Of a stretch of DNA of 64,000 bases, positions 28,615 through 40,326 are shown piece after piece (within the stretch, counting starts at the first letter, position 1; each line of letters begins with the position of its first letter). The notes below the pieces were generated by a model, which worked only from the letters and a program-made list of their open reading frames with translations, made no database searches and was not told the DNA's origin. Source of the stretch: JBKBII01 sp046299415 (lineage in GTDB: Bacteria; Pseudomonadota; Gammaproteobacteria; Ectothiorhodospirales; Ectothiorhodospiraceae); contig JBKBII010000008.1 in NCBI GenBank assembly GCA_046299415.1, forward strand, positions 1-64,000, written 5' to 3'. Position numbers and translations under genes: made by a program.

Positions 28615-29525
28615 CGCTTTCCTCCATCGAGCGCTCTCTCAGCGCGGTCACGATCCGTTCAGTCCTCAAAGCCGCAGACGCGCAGATCATGCACGATCTC
28701 GCACACCCCACGGGACCGGCCTACAGGGCACGACGAACTGAAAGCCACCCGCGACTACACGACTCTCATGTCTGACAGCCCGATCCACGCTCGCATCGCG
28801 TTTTACCCGTGTCGAGCTTTGCCCGGCTCGAGTTCTGCGACAGACGCTCGAGCCGTCGATGCGATTCGCGGCCAGAATCGACGCAGTCGGAAAGACGATC
28901 GGACCACGCCAAAGGCTTTTCGCGTATCAACGGCCGATCCTCTAATACGCGCCGCCTTGCCAAGATCGCGCGTGATCGGGATTCGCTCGATCGGGTCGCT
29001 ACAGCCACTAGACCAGGCACCGGGCTCGCTACTGGGCCTCGCGCGGGCGGTGCACCCGTCACACGACTCGACCGATCACGTCGCGGGGGGCAACCCGCGC
29101 AGGTCGCGGGCGAGCGCATCGACCTGCCACCCCGAAAGCGGCGTGGCAGGTCGATCCAAGCACGTTAGCCCCAAGCACGTTAGCCGAAGGGTCAGCGGAT
29201 GCGCCTACGCGTGCAGACCCCATCAGGCGTGGGCCCTGAAGCCGACGTCAATGCGCCCAATGATTCGAACGCATTTCGCAGAACGACACCGTCGCGGTTT
29301 GCGCGAGTCGTACGTTCGCGTAGAAGCTCAACCCGACGGAAACGACGAGCGATCGCAGCGCGTCCCTTAAAGCTCAAACTCGATCGGCGAATCACACAAG
29401 GCTTGACCGGAAAATCCAGACTGGAAATCGTCCGAGACCCACAGGACAGAGGCGCAACCGAGACCCAGGTGCGACGCGCGGCGCCGGAGTCAATCCGATC
29501 GACGCTCGCGACTCCGCCCTTCGCC
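28615..29525. other. Gene-free spacer between rpsU and yqeY
   Basis: Apart from the hairpin plus tandem repeat at 29118-29185, nothing is recognisable. Confidence 0.55.
29118..29185. repeat. 13-bp inverted repeat abutting a 15-bp tandem repeat
   Basis: atcgacctgccac (29118-29130) pairs perfectly with gtggcaggtcgat (29143-29155) across a 12-nt loop. Immediately after come two perfect copies of ccaagcacgttagcc (29156-29170, 29171-29185). It lies in the rpsU-yqeY spacer, where a processing or attenuation site would fit, but there is no T-run on either strand. Confidence 0.75.
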
Positions 29526-29741
29526 TTAATACATCCGAACGCGACGGACGACTTCGCGCGAATCCTTTTTGAGCTGGCGCTTCACGGCCGCGGCAGCTTT
29601 ACGCTTGCGTTCCGTGGTGGGCTTCTCATACGACTCGCGACGACGGACCTCGGCAACGACGCCAGATTTTTCGCAGGTGCGCTTGAAACGACGAAGAGCA
29701 ACCTCGAACGGCTCGTTGTCTCGGACGCGAACACTCGGCAT
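29526..29741 (-). CDS. rpsU: 30S ribosomal protein bS21
   Basis: 71 residues, MPSVRVRDNEPFEVALRRFK then the R-R-R-E-S-Y-E-K-P-T-T-E-R-K-R-K-A basic tail typical of bS21. ATG at 29741 has GGAGA 6 nt upstream, which decides it over the ATG at 29753. Binds the 30S platform near the anti-Shine-Dalgarno helix. Confidence 0.97.
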   Translation of the reverse strand: MPSVRVRDNEPFEVALRRFKRTCEKSGVVAEVRRRESYEKPTTERKRKAAAAVKRQLKKDSREVVRRVRMY

Positions 29742-30864
29742 ATCATTCTCCATGCTTCCGGCAAGTCTAGGCGCCGGCGTTTCGATTTACTCGGCGGGTC
29801 TGCCACCGAAGGTTGGCTGTAGGATCGACGACCGCGGCCGCCGAATAAATGGTGCTCGAAATCACTCGAAACCGATCGAGTCCGGCTATCAAACGTAGAC
29901 GACGACGCAGGCAACACACCTGCTAACCTCCACTGAAAACCGAATCGCTCAGAACAAGGGCCGCAAAGTATAGACGGGAAAACATCGCAATTCCAATCGC
30001 TTCGCGAGCGACGTTTGATGTCCACGAACGCACTCACAACAAACGTTCCGAGTGACTAGAACTCGCGCAGCCGCAGAACACGCAATCATCGCTCTAACTG
30101 CACCGACTCAGGTCACAGCAAAACGCGTCGACGACGGGCCCACGGCACCGCGACGACCCCGCAACGCAGGGGTTCGCAGCGCGAACTCCGCGCTGATCTG
30201 GGCACCGAGTCGAGCGCCGATTCAAGCACCGACTTGCATACGAGCGAGGTCGACGACAAGCGACCCACAGCGCTGGGTGGCTTTGCATCGCTGACCGACG
30301 CCACAGGCGTGACATCGCCGACCCGCTCTGCGTTGACCGTCGGGGCGCGCCAAAAGGATGATGCCTTTGGGTGGCACCAAAGCGAACGTCTGTCAGGCAC
30401 TCGCTCGGCAAAAACCGCTCGCCAAGCGGCGCGACCTTCATGTCAGTTATGGGGCGAAATCGCACAGCCAGACTCATCCTCATCGTGCCCACTTCAGATA
30501 TCAGTCAATTTAAGGCCACAATGGCACGACGGACTGCGACCGTCTTAACAGTCCTTGTCGGCCGAAGTGAGGGCGCGGCCATCACGCGACGACCGCAAAG
30601 CGAAAGCTGCGCAACAGGCCATCATGTTGCCGGCACCGGGCACACTCGAAGCCCTGTGAGGAGCAATCTGGGAGCAATGACTTCGTCAACGACTACACAA
30701 AACTCGACCCGCGACTGGCAACCGTTGCCGGTATCGAGATTGCCCGTCTCGCCGTCGTTTCTCGATCCATGACGCGACCCTGAATATTCAGCCGATACTG
30801 ACGCACGTCAAACAACCGGCCCGATTGGCCTATCCATACCTCGAACATAACCGACTCGATCACC
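29742..30864. other. Gene-free divergent spacer of about 1.1 kb
   Basis: Lies between rpsU and aroB and must contain promoters for both; I see no convincing consensus pair, no gene, and no tsaD, which often faces rpsU. Confidence 0.55.
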
Positions 30865-31995
30865 ATGACCCCAAACCACGATTCCGCCGCCACAGCGACG
30901 CTCGACGTTGCCCTCGGTAACCGCAGCTATCCGATCACGATCGGAACCAATCTGCTCCACCAACCCCCGTCGGCACTTCGGCAGTATTGGCAAACGGTTT
31001 TGGCCCGACGCCAGACCGCGATCATCACCAACGTCACCGTGGCGCCGCTGTATCGCGAAACGGTTCTTGAGTTCCTAAAATCACTCGATGTCGCGCCGCC
31101 ACTGGTGATCGAACTCCCCGACGGCGAACACACGAAATCTCTCGCTACGATCGAGCATATTGTTGGTGAATTGCTCAACGCTCGCTTCGAGCGCGGCGGT
31201 GCGTTGATCGCGCTCGGTGGCGGCGTCGTCGGTGACATCACCGGTTTCGCCGCGGCCGTGTATCAACGCGGAATCGAATTTCTGCAAATTCCAACAACTC
31301 TGCTCGCTCAGGTCGATTCATCGGTCGGCGGCAAAACCGGCGTGAACCACCCGACCGGCAAGAACATGATTGGCGCGTTCCATCAGCCCCGCGCCGTCCT
31401 GATCGACATCACGACCTTGACAACCCTGCCCGAGCGCGAAGTACGCGCCGGTATCGCCGAGATCATCAAATACGGACTGGTCTTCGACCACGATTTTTTT
31501 GCCTGGCTCGAGCAGAACATCGATGCGCTCCTCGCGCTCGAACCCGATGTCACTCGCACCGCCATCCAGCTGTCCTGCGCCGCCAAGGCGGCTGTCGTCG
31601 CGGCGGACGAGCGCGAAGGCGGACAACGTGCGCTGCTCAACCTCGGCCACAGCTTCGGCCATGCCATCGAGGCACAAATGGGCTACGGTGACTGGCTACA
31701 TGGCGAAGCCGTCGGCACCGGGATGGCCATGGCAGCACGGCTTTCGCGCCGTCTCGGCTGGCTCGACGACGCTGCGACAGCCCGCGTCGAGCGCTTGATC
31801 GAACGGGCCGGCCTCGCCCTCACGCCTCCCGCCACGATGTCTGCGGACGACTTCCGACGCCACATGGCGGTCGACAAAAAAAACGCCAACGGCCAGCTTC
31901 GTCTCGTGCTCCTGCGCGGCATTGGACGCGGCGTCGTGACCGCTGACTTCGACATCGACGCGCTCGACACCGAACTCGTGAGCTCACTCCAATGA
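30865..31995 (+). CDS. aroB: 3-dehydroquinate synthase
   Basis: 376 residues. Converts DAHP to 3-dehydroquinate using NAD+ and a divalent metal. NAD-binding region D-G-E-H-T-K-S and G-G-G-V-V-G-D-I-T-G-F, then P-T-T-L-L-A-Q-V-D-S-S-V-G-G-K-T. Metal ligands are the Glu in A-G-I-A-E-I-I-K-Y-G and the His residues in N-L-G-H-S-F-G-H-A-I-E and W-L-H-G-E-A-V. The stop overlaps the dgt ATG by 4 nt. Confidence 0.97.
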   Translation: MTPNHDSAATATLDVALGNRSYPITIGTNLLHQPPSALRQYWQTVLARRQTAIITNVTVAPLYRETVLEFLKSLDVAPPLVIELPDGEHTKSLATIEHIVGELLNARFERGGALIALGGGVVGDITGFAAAVYQRGIEFLQIPTTLLAQVDSSVGGKTGVNHPTGKNMIGAFHQPRAVLIDITTLTTLPEREVRAGIAEIIKYGLVFDHDFFAWLEQNIDALLALEPDVTRTAIQLSCAAKAAVVAADEREGGQRALLNLGHSFGHAIEAQMGYGDWLHGEAVGTGMAMAARLSRRLGWLDDAATARVERLIERAGLALTPPATMSADDFRRHMAVDKKNANGQLRLVLLRGIGRGVVTADFDIDALDTELVSSLQ

Positions 31996-33173
31996 ATCTC
32001 AACCGCCCCGAGGCTTCAGCCACGTTCCCAGGCCCCGGTCTGGCACCGTGGGCCGCGCAACCCGAGCATTCGCGCGGTCGCCGCTACCCGGAGCCACCCC
32101 CTGCGTATCGCAGCCCCTTCCAGCGCGATCGCGATCGTATCGTTCACTCATCGGCATTCCGTCGTCTCGAAGCCAAGACGCAGGTCTTTGTCAGCCACGA
32201 GGGCGATCTCTTTCGTACTCGCCTGACGCACTCACTCGAAGTCGCCCAAATCGCACGCTCGATCGCACGCGCCCTCGGCCTCGCCGAAGATCTCGTCGAA
32301 GCCATCGCTCTCGCGCACGATCTCGGTCACACGCCGTTCGGCCACGCCGGCCAACACGCCCTCAACCGCTGCATGCGCGACTACGGTGGCTTCGAGCACA
32401 ACTTGCAGTCGCTTCGGATCGTCGAATTTCTCGAAAAACACTACGCCGACTTCGACGGCCTCAACCTCACCTTCGAGACCCGCGAAGGCATCCTCAAACA
32501 CTGCAGTCGACAGGATGCCGAGCGCCTAGGCGAAATCGGCCAGCGCTTTTTGACCGGCAGTCAACCTGGACTGGAAGCCCAGCTCGCCAACGTCGCCGAC
32601 GAAATCGCCTACAACAATCACGACGTCGACGACGGATTACGCTCGGGACTGATCGACATCGACGCCCTTCGCGAGGTTGAGATTTTCCGAAGCGCTCACG
32701 ACGCGGTCGTGCAACGCTACCCAGCACTATCAGGACGGCGCGTCCATCACGAGACCATTCGTCGCATGATCGATGCCCAGGTCCGCGACCTCATCGAAAC
32801 CTCGCGTCAAGCGATCCTTGATGCCAAAGTCGGAAGCATCGAGGACGTCCGCAGCTTTGGCCAGCCGCTGATCCGTTTCAGCGCCGACATGAAAATCCTC
32901 AATCAAGCGCTGAAGAGCTTTCTCCGCACACGCCTGTACAAACACCACCGCGTATTGCGCATGACCACGCACGGCGAACGCGTGCTAACCGCGCTGTTCG
33001 ACGCGTATCGCGATGAGCCGCGCCTGATACCGCCAGAGTTTCGCAAAGCCGCACACGACGATCACGAGCATCACCCACAGGAGCGCATCATCGCCGACTA
33101 CATTGCAGGCATGACCGACCGTTACGCACTCCGCGAGCATCGCCGCCTGTTCGGCATCGGCGACCCGCTCTAG
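31992..33173 (+). CDS. dgt: dGTPase-like HD-domain triphosphohydrolase
   Basis: 393 residues. HD-superfamily metal site: H in R-L-T-H-S-L-E-V-A, H-D in A-H-D-L-G-H-T-P-F-G-H, and the later Asp in Y-N-N-H-D-V-D-D-G. The R-x-R-D-x-I-V-H-S-S-A-F-R-R-L start is typical of Dgt. It hydrolyses dNTPs to nucleoside and triphosphate. ATGA overlap with aroB shows coupling, and aroB-dgt adjacency is common in beta/gammaproteobacteria. Confidence 0.95.
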   Translation: MNLNRPEASATFPGPGLAPWAAQPEHSRGRRYPEPPPAYRSPFQRDRDRIVHSSAFRRLEAKTQVFVSHEGDLFRTRLTHSLEVAQIARSIARALGLAEDLVEAIALAHDLGHTPFGHAGQHALNRCMRDYGGFEHNLQSLRIVEFLEKHYADFDGLNLTFETREGILKHCSRQDAERLGEIGQRFLTGSQPGLEAQLANVADEIAYNNHDVDDGLRSGLIDIDALREVEIFRSAHDAVVQRYPALSGRRVHHETIRRMIDAQVRDLIETSRQAILDAKVGSIEDVRSFGQPLIRFSADMKILNQALKSFLRTRLYKHHRVLRMTTHGERVLTALFDAYRDEPRLIPPEFRKAAHDDHEHHPQERIIADYIAGMTDRYALREHRRLFGIGDPL

Positions 33174-33635
33174 CCACCACGCTTGATGACCAAGCGTCCT
33201 GTTTGAAAAAACTCGTGTCTACGCGCCGTTGATCCAAAGGCCGCCCCGACGCGACGCGAAACGCTGTGGCGCAATCGCGTTCTGAATCAGAGTGCGCGCC
33301 GTGTTCCCGACGCGAATGACGTCACCCGCGTCTCCGCCGACCGCCCACGACCCCGACGAACGCTCAACACCCCGCCGACGAAACGTCGCAGTCGGCACAG
33401 GACCGCGCGAGAATGGCGCGCGCGTCGCAAGATCGACGAGGACCAAGGCTCGATGTCATCGATCGGCGTCCAAAACGTCACGTCACGACCACAACAGCCC
33501 TCGAAAGAACGGCACCACGACGCGACGATCTGCGTCTGCTGGTCGTGAACATGGAGCCCGCTCGGAGTCGAGACACATCAAGCCGTCAACGCAAGCGTTC
33601 TGCGCGCGATCCAAACGTCAACGAGACATGCGCGC
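33174..33635. other. Spacer after dgt
   Basis: No convincing gene. A minus-strand frame at 33219-33446 ends ...G-L-W-I-N-G-A but has no ribosome site or known motif. Confidence 0.5.
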
Positions 33636-33720
33636 AAAAAAAAGCGCGACTCACGGAGTCGCGCGAAAAAACCACCAAAGGAGGATGGAGGAGTCCGTTG
33701 GCTGACTACTCAGTCAACGT
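33636..33720 (-). ncRNA. Candidate anti-Shine-Dalgarno small RNA
   Basis: Read on the minus strand: 5' hairpin (33719-33696) with CGTTG/CAACG and CTGA/TCAG stems, one A-C mismatch and a GTAG loop. Then comes an unpaired stretch GGACTCCTCCATCCTCC-TTTGG (33695-33674), containing CCTCC twice and the exact complement of AAAGGAGG. A terminator follows, GCGCGACTC-CGT-GAGTCGCGC (33664-33644), with eight T (33643-33636). A promoter with perfect TTGACA lies at the right distance, so transcription should begin at about 33720, the base before the hairpin. No open frame fits inside. This layout is that of a base-pairing regulatory RNA that blocks ribosome binding sites. I do not recognise it as a named family. 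Confidence 0.7.
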
Positions 33721-33726
33721 GTAAGA

Positions 33727-33755
33727 ATCTTCTAATATTCTTGGATCAATGTCAA
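33727..33755 (-). promoter_or_regulatory. Promoter of the candidate small RNA
   Basis: Minus strand TTGACA (33755-33750), 17-nt spacer, GAAGAT (33732-33727). The -35 is perfect and the -10 keeps the key A2 and T6. Predicted start at 33720. The spacer holds aagaat/attctt, a small dyad that could be an operator. The initiator tRNA promoter in this window uses the same TTGACA-17 layout. Confidence 0.6.
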
Positions 33756-34011
33756 CGCCCGGGCGTGCTGCCTTGGATGTCGCGTCAACCGCACTTAAAA
33801 CGAGTCAAGGACAACCGGGCACGTCGATCCGACAACCGCCGCTGGGACCTCTTGAAGAGACCCGCAACGTCGTGTTGACCTCATCCAATGCAATCCGCAA
33901 GACCGTCACATCTAGCATCGAGTGGCCTGTGCATCGGCGCCACCCGAACCCCGCGAATGAACAGAAGCCTCACGACAATCAAGACGGGAAATAAATAAGG
34001 ATATTCCCTAT

Positions 34012-34554
34012 TTACCCGCCGATTGCCGAGGGCACGATCAACACCGCCGCGAGCGTCAACACCAGACCGGCATACAGGCCCGCCACGACATCATCCATCA
34101 CGATACCCACACCATCATGGCGCTCCCGGTCGAAGTAGCGTGCCGGCCACGGTTTGACGATGTCGAAAAATCGAAACAGCAAAAACGCCGCCAGCACCCA
34201 CAGCAGATCGACGGCGCTGACGATGGCCACAGGGATGAACGCCAGGGCGACAAACATCCCCGCCCATTCATCCCACACGATGCCGGGATGATCGTGTACA
34301 CCCAGCTTGGCTGCTGAGCGGCCACAAATTTCGAAGCCCAAGAGCGTAAAGATCACCGCCAGCGCGACGATCAGGTAGGGGTGTTGCCCCAGCAAAGCGA
34401 AATACACCACCAGAGATGCCGCAGAGCCGAAGGTGCCCGGAGCGACGCGCGACAATCCGCTACCGAACCCAAATGCCAGCAAGTGGATGGGATCGGTGAA
34501 AACGTCACGCGCCTTGGGCCACGCCGGACGCGGTGCGTCGCGCGCTTCAGCCAT
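34012..34554 (-). CDS. pgpA: Phosphatidylglycerophosphatase A
   Basis: 180 residues. Removes phosphate from phosphatidylglycerol phosphate in the inner membrane. Typical PgpA pattern: G-F-G-S-G-L-S-R-V-A-P-G-T-F-G-S, then D-H-P-G-I-V-W-D-E-W-A-G-M, F-R-F-F-D-I-V-K-P-W-P and I-M-D-D-V-V-A-G-L-Y, with four membrane segments. Overlaps the htpX 3' end by 8 nt. The small RNA terminator 340 nt downstream may also end this transcript. Confidence 0.95.
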   Translation of the reverse strand: MAEARDAPRPAWPKARDVFTDPIHLLAFGFGSGLSRVAPGTFGSAASLVVYFALLGQHPYLIVALAVIFTLLGFEICGRSAAKLGVHDHPGIVWDEWAGMFVALAFIPVAIVSAVDLLWVLAAFLLFRFFDIVKPWPARYFDRERHDGVGIVMDDVVAGLYAGLVLTLAAVLIVPSAIGG

Positions 34555-35434
34555 TCGCGCGCAACGACCGAATACGCTCCTCGATCGGCGGATGGGTCAT
34601 GAACAACTTCTTCAACCCGCTTGACACACCGCCACGGATACCGAACGCCGCCATCTGATCCGGCATGTCGGTGGGCCGCCCCGAGGCACGCGCAAGGGCT
34701 TCCAACGCTCCGATCATCTTCTCGCGACCCGCCAGCCGCGCCCCAGCTTCATCCGCGCGAAACTCACGCTGCCGCGAGAACCACATCACGACGATCGACG
34801 CCAGGATACCCAACACGATTTCCATCACGATCGTCGTCACCCAGAAACCAATGCCGTGTCCAGACTCGTTTTTCAGCAAAACCCGGTCCACGAAATGCCC
34901 CACCACGCGGGCGATGAAGATCACGAAGGTGTTGACGACACCCTGGATCAACGCCAGCGTGACCATGTCGCCATTGGCCACATGGCCCACCTCGTGACCC
35001 AACACGGCCTCGACTTCATCGGCCCCCATCGACTGCATCAGGCCGGTCGAGACTGCGACCAGCGCATTGTTCCGGCTCATGCCCGTGGCGAAGGCGTTTG
35101 GATCCGGCGAGTCGTAGATCCCGACCTCCGGCATCCCGATCCCCGCCTCGCGCGCCTGACGCTGCACCGTCTCGTACAACCACTGCTCGGTCGCATTGCG
35201 CGGCGTATCGATCACGTGGACACCCATCGTCTTTTTGGCCATCCACTTCGAAATCGCCAGAGAGATAAACGATCCACCGAAGCCAAACACGGCGGCAAAG
35301 ATCAGCAACGACGTGTAATCGAGCCCGACACCCTGCTCGTCGAGAATGCGCTCGACGCCCAACAGCCGCAGGACGATCGAAAGCACGACGATGATCGCCA
35401 AGTTGGTACCCAAAAAGAGAAGTATTCGTTTCAT
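34547..35434 (-). CDS. htpX: Membrane zinc protease HtpX
   Basis: 295 residues. Inner-membrane M48 protease that clears misfolded membrane proteins. Two N-terminal membrane helices (about 5-22, 42-62), zinc site H-E-V-G-H with downstream Glu in R-E-F-R-A-D-E-A-G-A, two further helices between them, and the C-terminal T-H-P-P-I-E-E-R-I. A 19-bp tandem duplication lies 12-49 bp upstream of its start. Co-transcribed with pgpA. Confidence 0.96.
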   Translation of the reverse strand: MKRILLFLGTNLAIIVVLSIVLRLLGVERILDEQGVGLDYTSLLIFAAVFGFGGSFISLAISKWMAKKTMGVHVIDTPRNATEQWLYETVQRQAREAGIGMPEVGIYDSPDPNAFATGMSRNNALVAVSTGLMQSMGADEVEAVLGHEVGHVANGDMVTLALIQGVVNTFVIFIARVVGHFVDRVLLKNESGHGIGFWVTTIVMEIVLGILASIVVMWFSRQREFRADEAGARLAGREKMIGALEALARASGRPTDMPDQMAAFGIRGGVSSGLKKLFMTHPPIEERIRSLRANG

Positions 35435-35445
35435 GTGTCACCGTT

Positions 35446-35483
35446 CCAAAAAAGTGTTCTATTCCCAAAAAAGTGTTCTATTC
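35446..35483. repeat. Perfect 19-bp tandem duplication in the htpX leader
   Basis: ccaaaaaagtgttctattc occurs at 35446-35464 and again at 35465-35483. On the htpX strand this is gaatagaacacttttttgg twice, ending 11 nt before the ATG. The position suits a translational or transcriptional control element of htpX; no Shine-Dalgarno of normal strength is seen between it and the ATG. Confidence 0.9.
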
Positions 35484-36143
35484 CTCAGACGCCTGGCGTT
35501 CGTCGGTGGCGCGCACGGTAATCGTGCCTCACTGACCGACCTCTTGCGTCAAGTCCCGTTCGCTTTGCCGGCCAAACACCGGGCTTGGTTCAACGACCGC
35601 TGTCTGAACCCGAATCTGGTTTCAGCTCGCAGACCAAAAATTCGGGCCGAAGGTCCGCGCCTGTCGCACCGACACCCCGCCGAAGTCCTTACAATCCGGT
35701 AGATGGGGACGAACACCCGTGAATACAAGAGGACGTACATCCCGATCCTCGGCTCAAAGCCTCTCGCAGGCCATGCCATAAGCGCGGGCCTCCATACAGT
35801 TTTGCCATTCTGCGCCACTTGTTTCTCGGTCTGATTGTAAGGCAACCTAAGGCCCCACCCGCGTACGTCGCCAAGGCGTCTGAGGACACGCCATCGTTCG
35901 CGTTCTTCCGTCTATCGCCACGTCACCAAGGGTTCACGCGATCAAGGGTGGCAAAACACATTGTCGCGATGATGAAACCCTCAAGCGCCAAAGCCCATCG
36001 CTCCGCGCACCGTCAGAGATAGACTGACGCTTCAGGTTCACTGCCTCGCAGGATCTCGGGCTACAAATCGGCCATGGCGACGTGGCAACATGTTGGTCAA
36101 ACATCATCGTCCTCGACTGAACCGTTCAAAGGATCAACGCGCA
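35484..36143. other. Divergent htpX / histidine kinase spacer
   Basis: No credible gene or RNA seen. It must contain the promoters of both neighbours. Confidence 0.5.
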
Positions 36144-39644
<3,501 letters not shown>

Positions 39645-40326
39645 AGCCAACGCCGATGTGGGCGACCGGTATCGGCGACCCGGCCCACAGAGACCCAGCC
39701 CATATATCTGGGTCGAATGTTCAGCCATGTCTCGGGGCTGGCGGTCAGAATTCACTCGCCGGGATACTCCAGTCGAGCCAGTCATTGCGGTCACAGTCGC
39801 CGGCGCCAACCGACCAAGCGCTATCGAGTTCGCGCGAAAACCGATCAAAAGCCCCAAAAAATTGGAGACAAGACCACCGGCCGAGTCCGGCAGTCCCTTG
39901 GCTGTAATCACTCACCCCAAAAACAACTGAGGCCACTGCCGTCTTGAACACCGCAGGTGGCATCGCGCAAACTCAAACCGACCTTGACGGTTACCACGGC
40001 CCGCACGACCATGGCCATCGACCAGACGGAAACGATCCCGACTCATGGATGAAGTTGTAGCGGTTGTTGCCACCGAGATCGTGAATCGGCAAACGTCTCC
40101 GGGCCGGCGTGTCCGCGGAGCTTCAAGCATCGTGATCGACCCCCGCGGATTTGAACGAGCAGATTGCGTGCGCAGGCGATCGAACAAACGCACAGACGCG
40201 CGCCTGTCAGCGACAAGTGCATACAGACGACCCCGTTGGCGACGCCACGACACTCACAGGATCCGGATTGGCCAACGAGTCGATCCTTCGCTCGGCCACA
40301 TGACTACAGACCCATGAGGACTACAC
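39645..40326. other. Spacer between kinase and EAL regulator
   Basis: Just after the kinase, two dyads can form: cgccgat/atcggcg near 39651-39677 and gacccag/ctgggtc near 39691-39713, neither with a T-run. No gene. Confidence 0.5.

Noticed and set aside
33219..33446. Minus-strand frame of 75 codons after dgt
   Set aside because: The end looks protein-like, but there is no ribosome site or known domain, and it lies downstream of the small RNA terminator, which should stop minus-strand transcription.
35549..35845. Minus-strand frame of 98 codons with G-F-E-P-R-I-G
   Set aside because: Looks like a chance translation similar to many spurious short predictions; no start site or domain, and no tRNA or integrase nearby.
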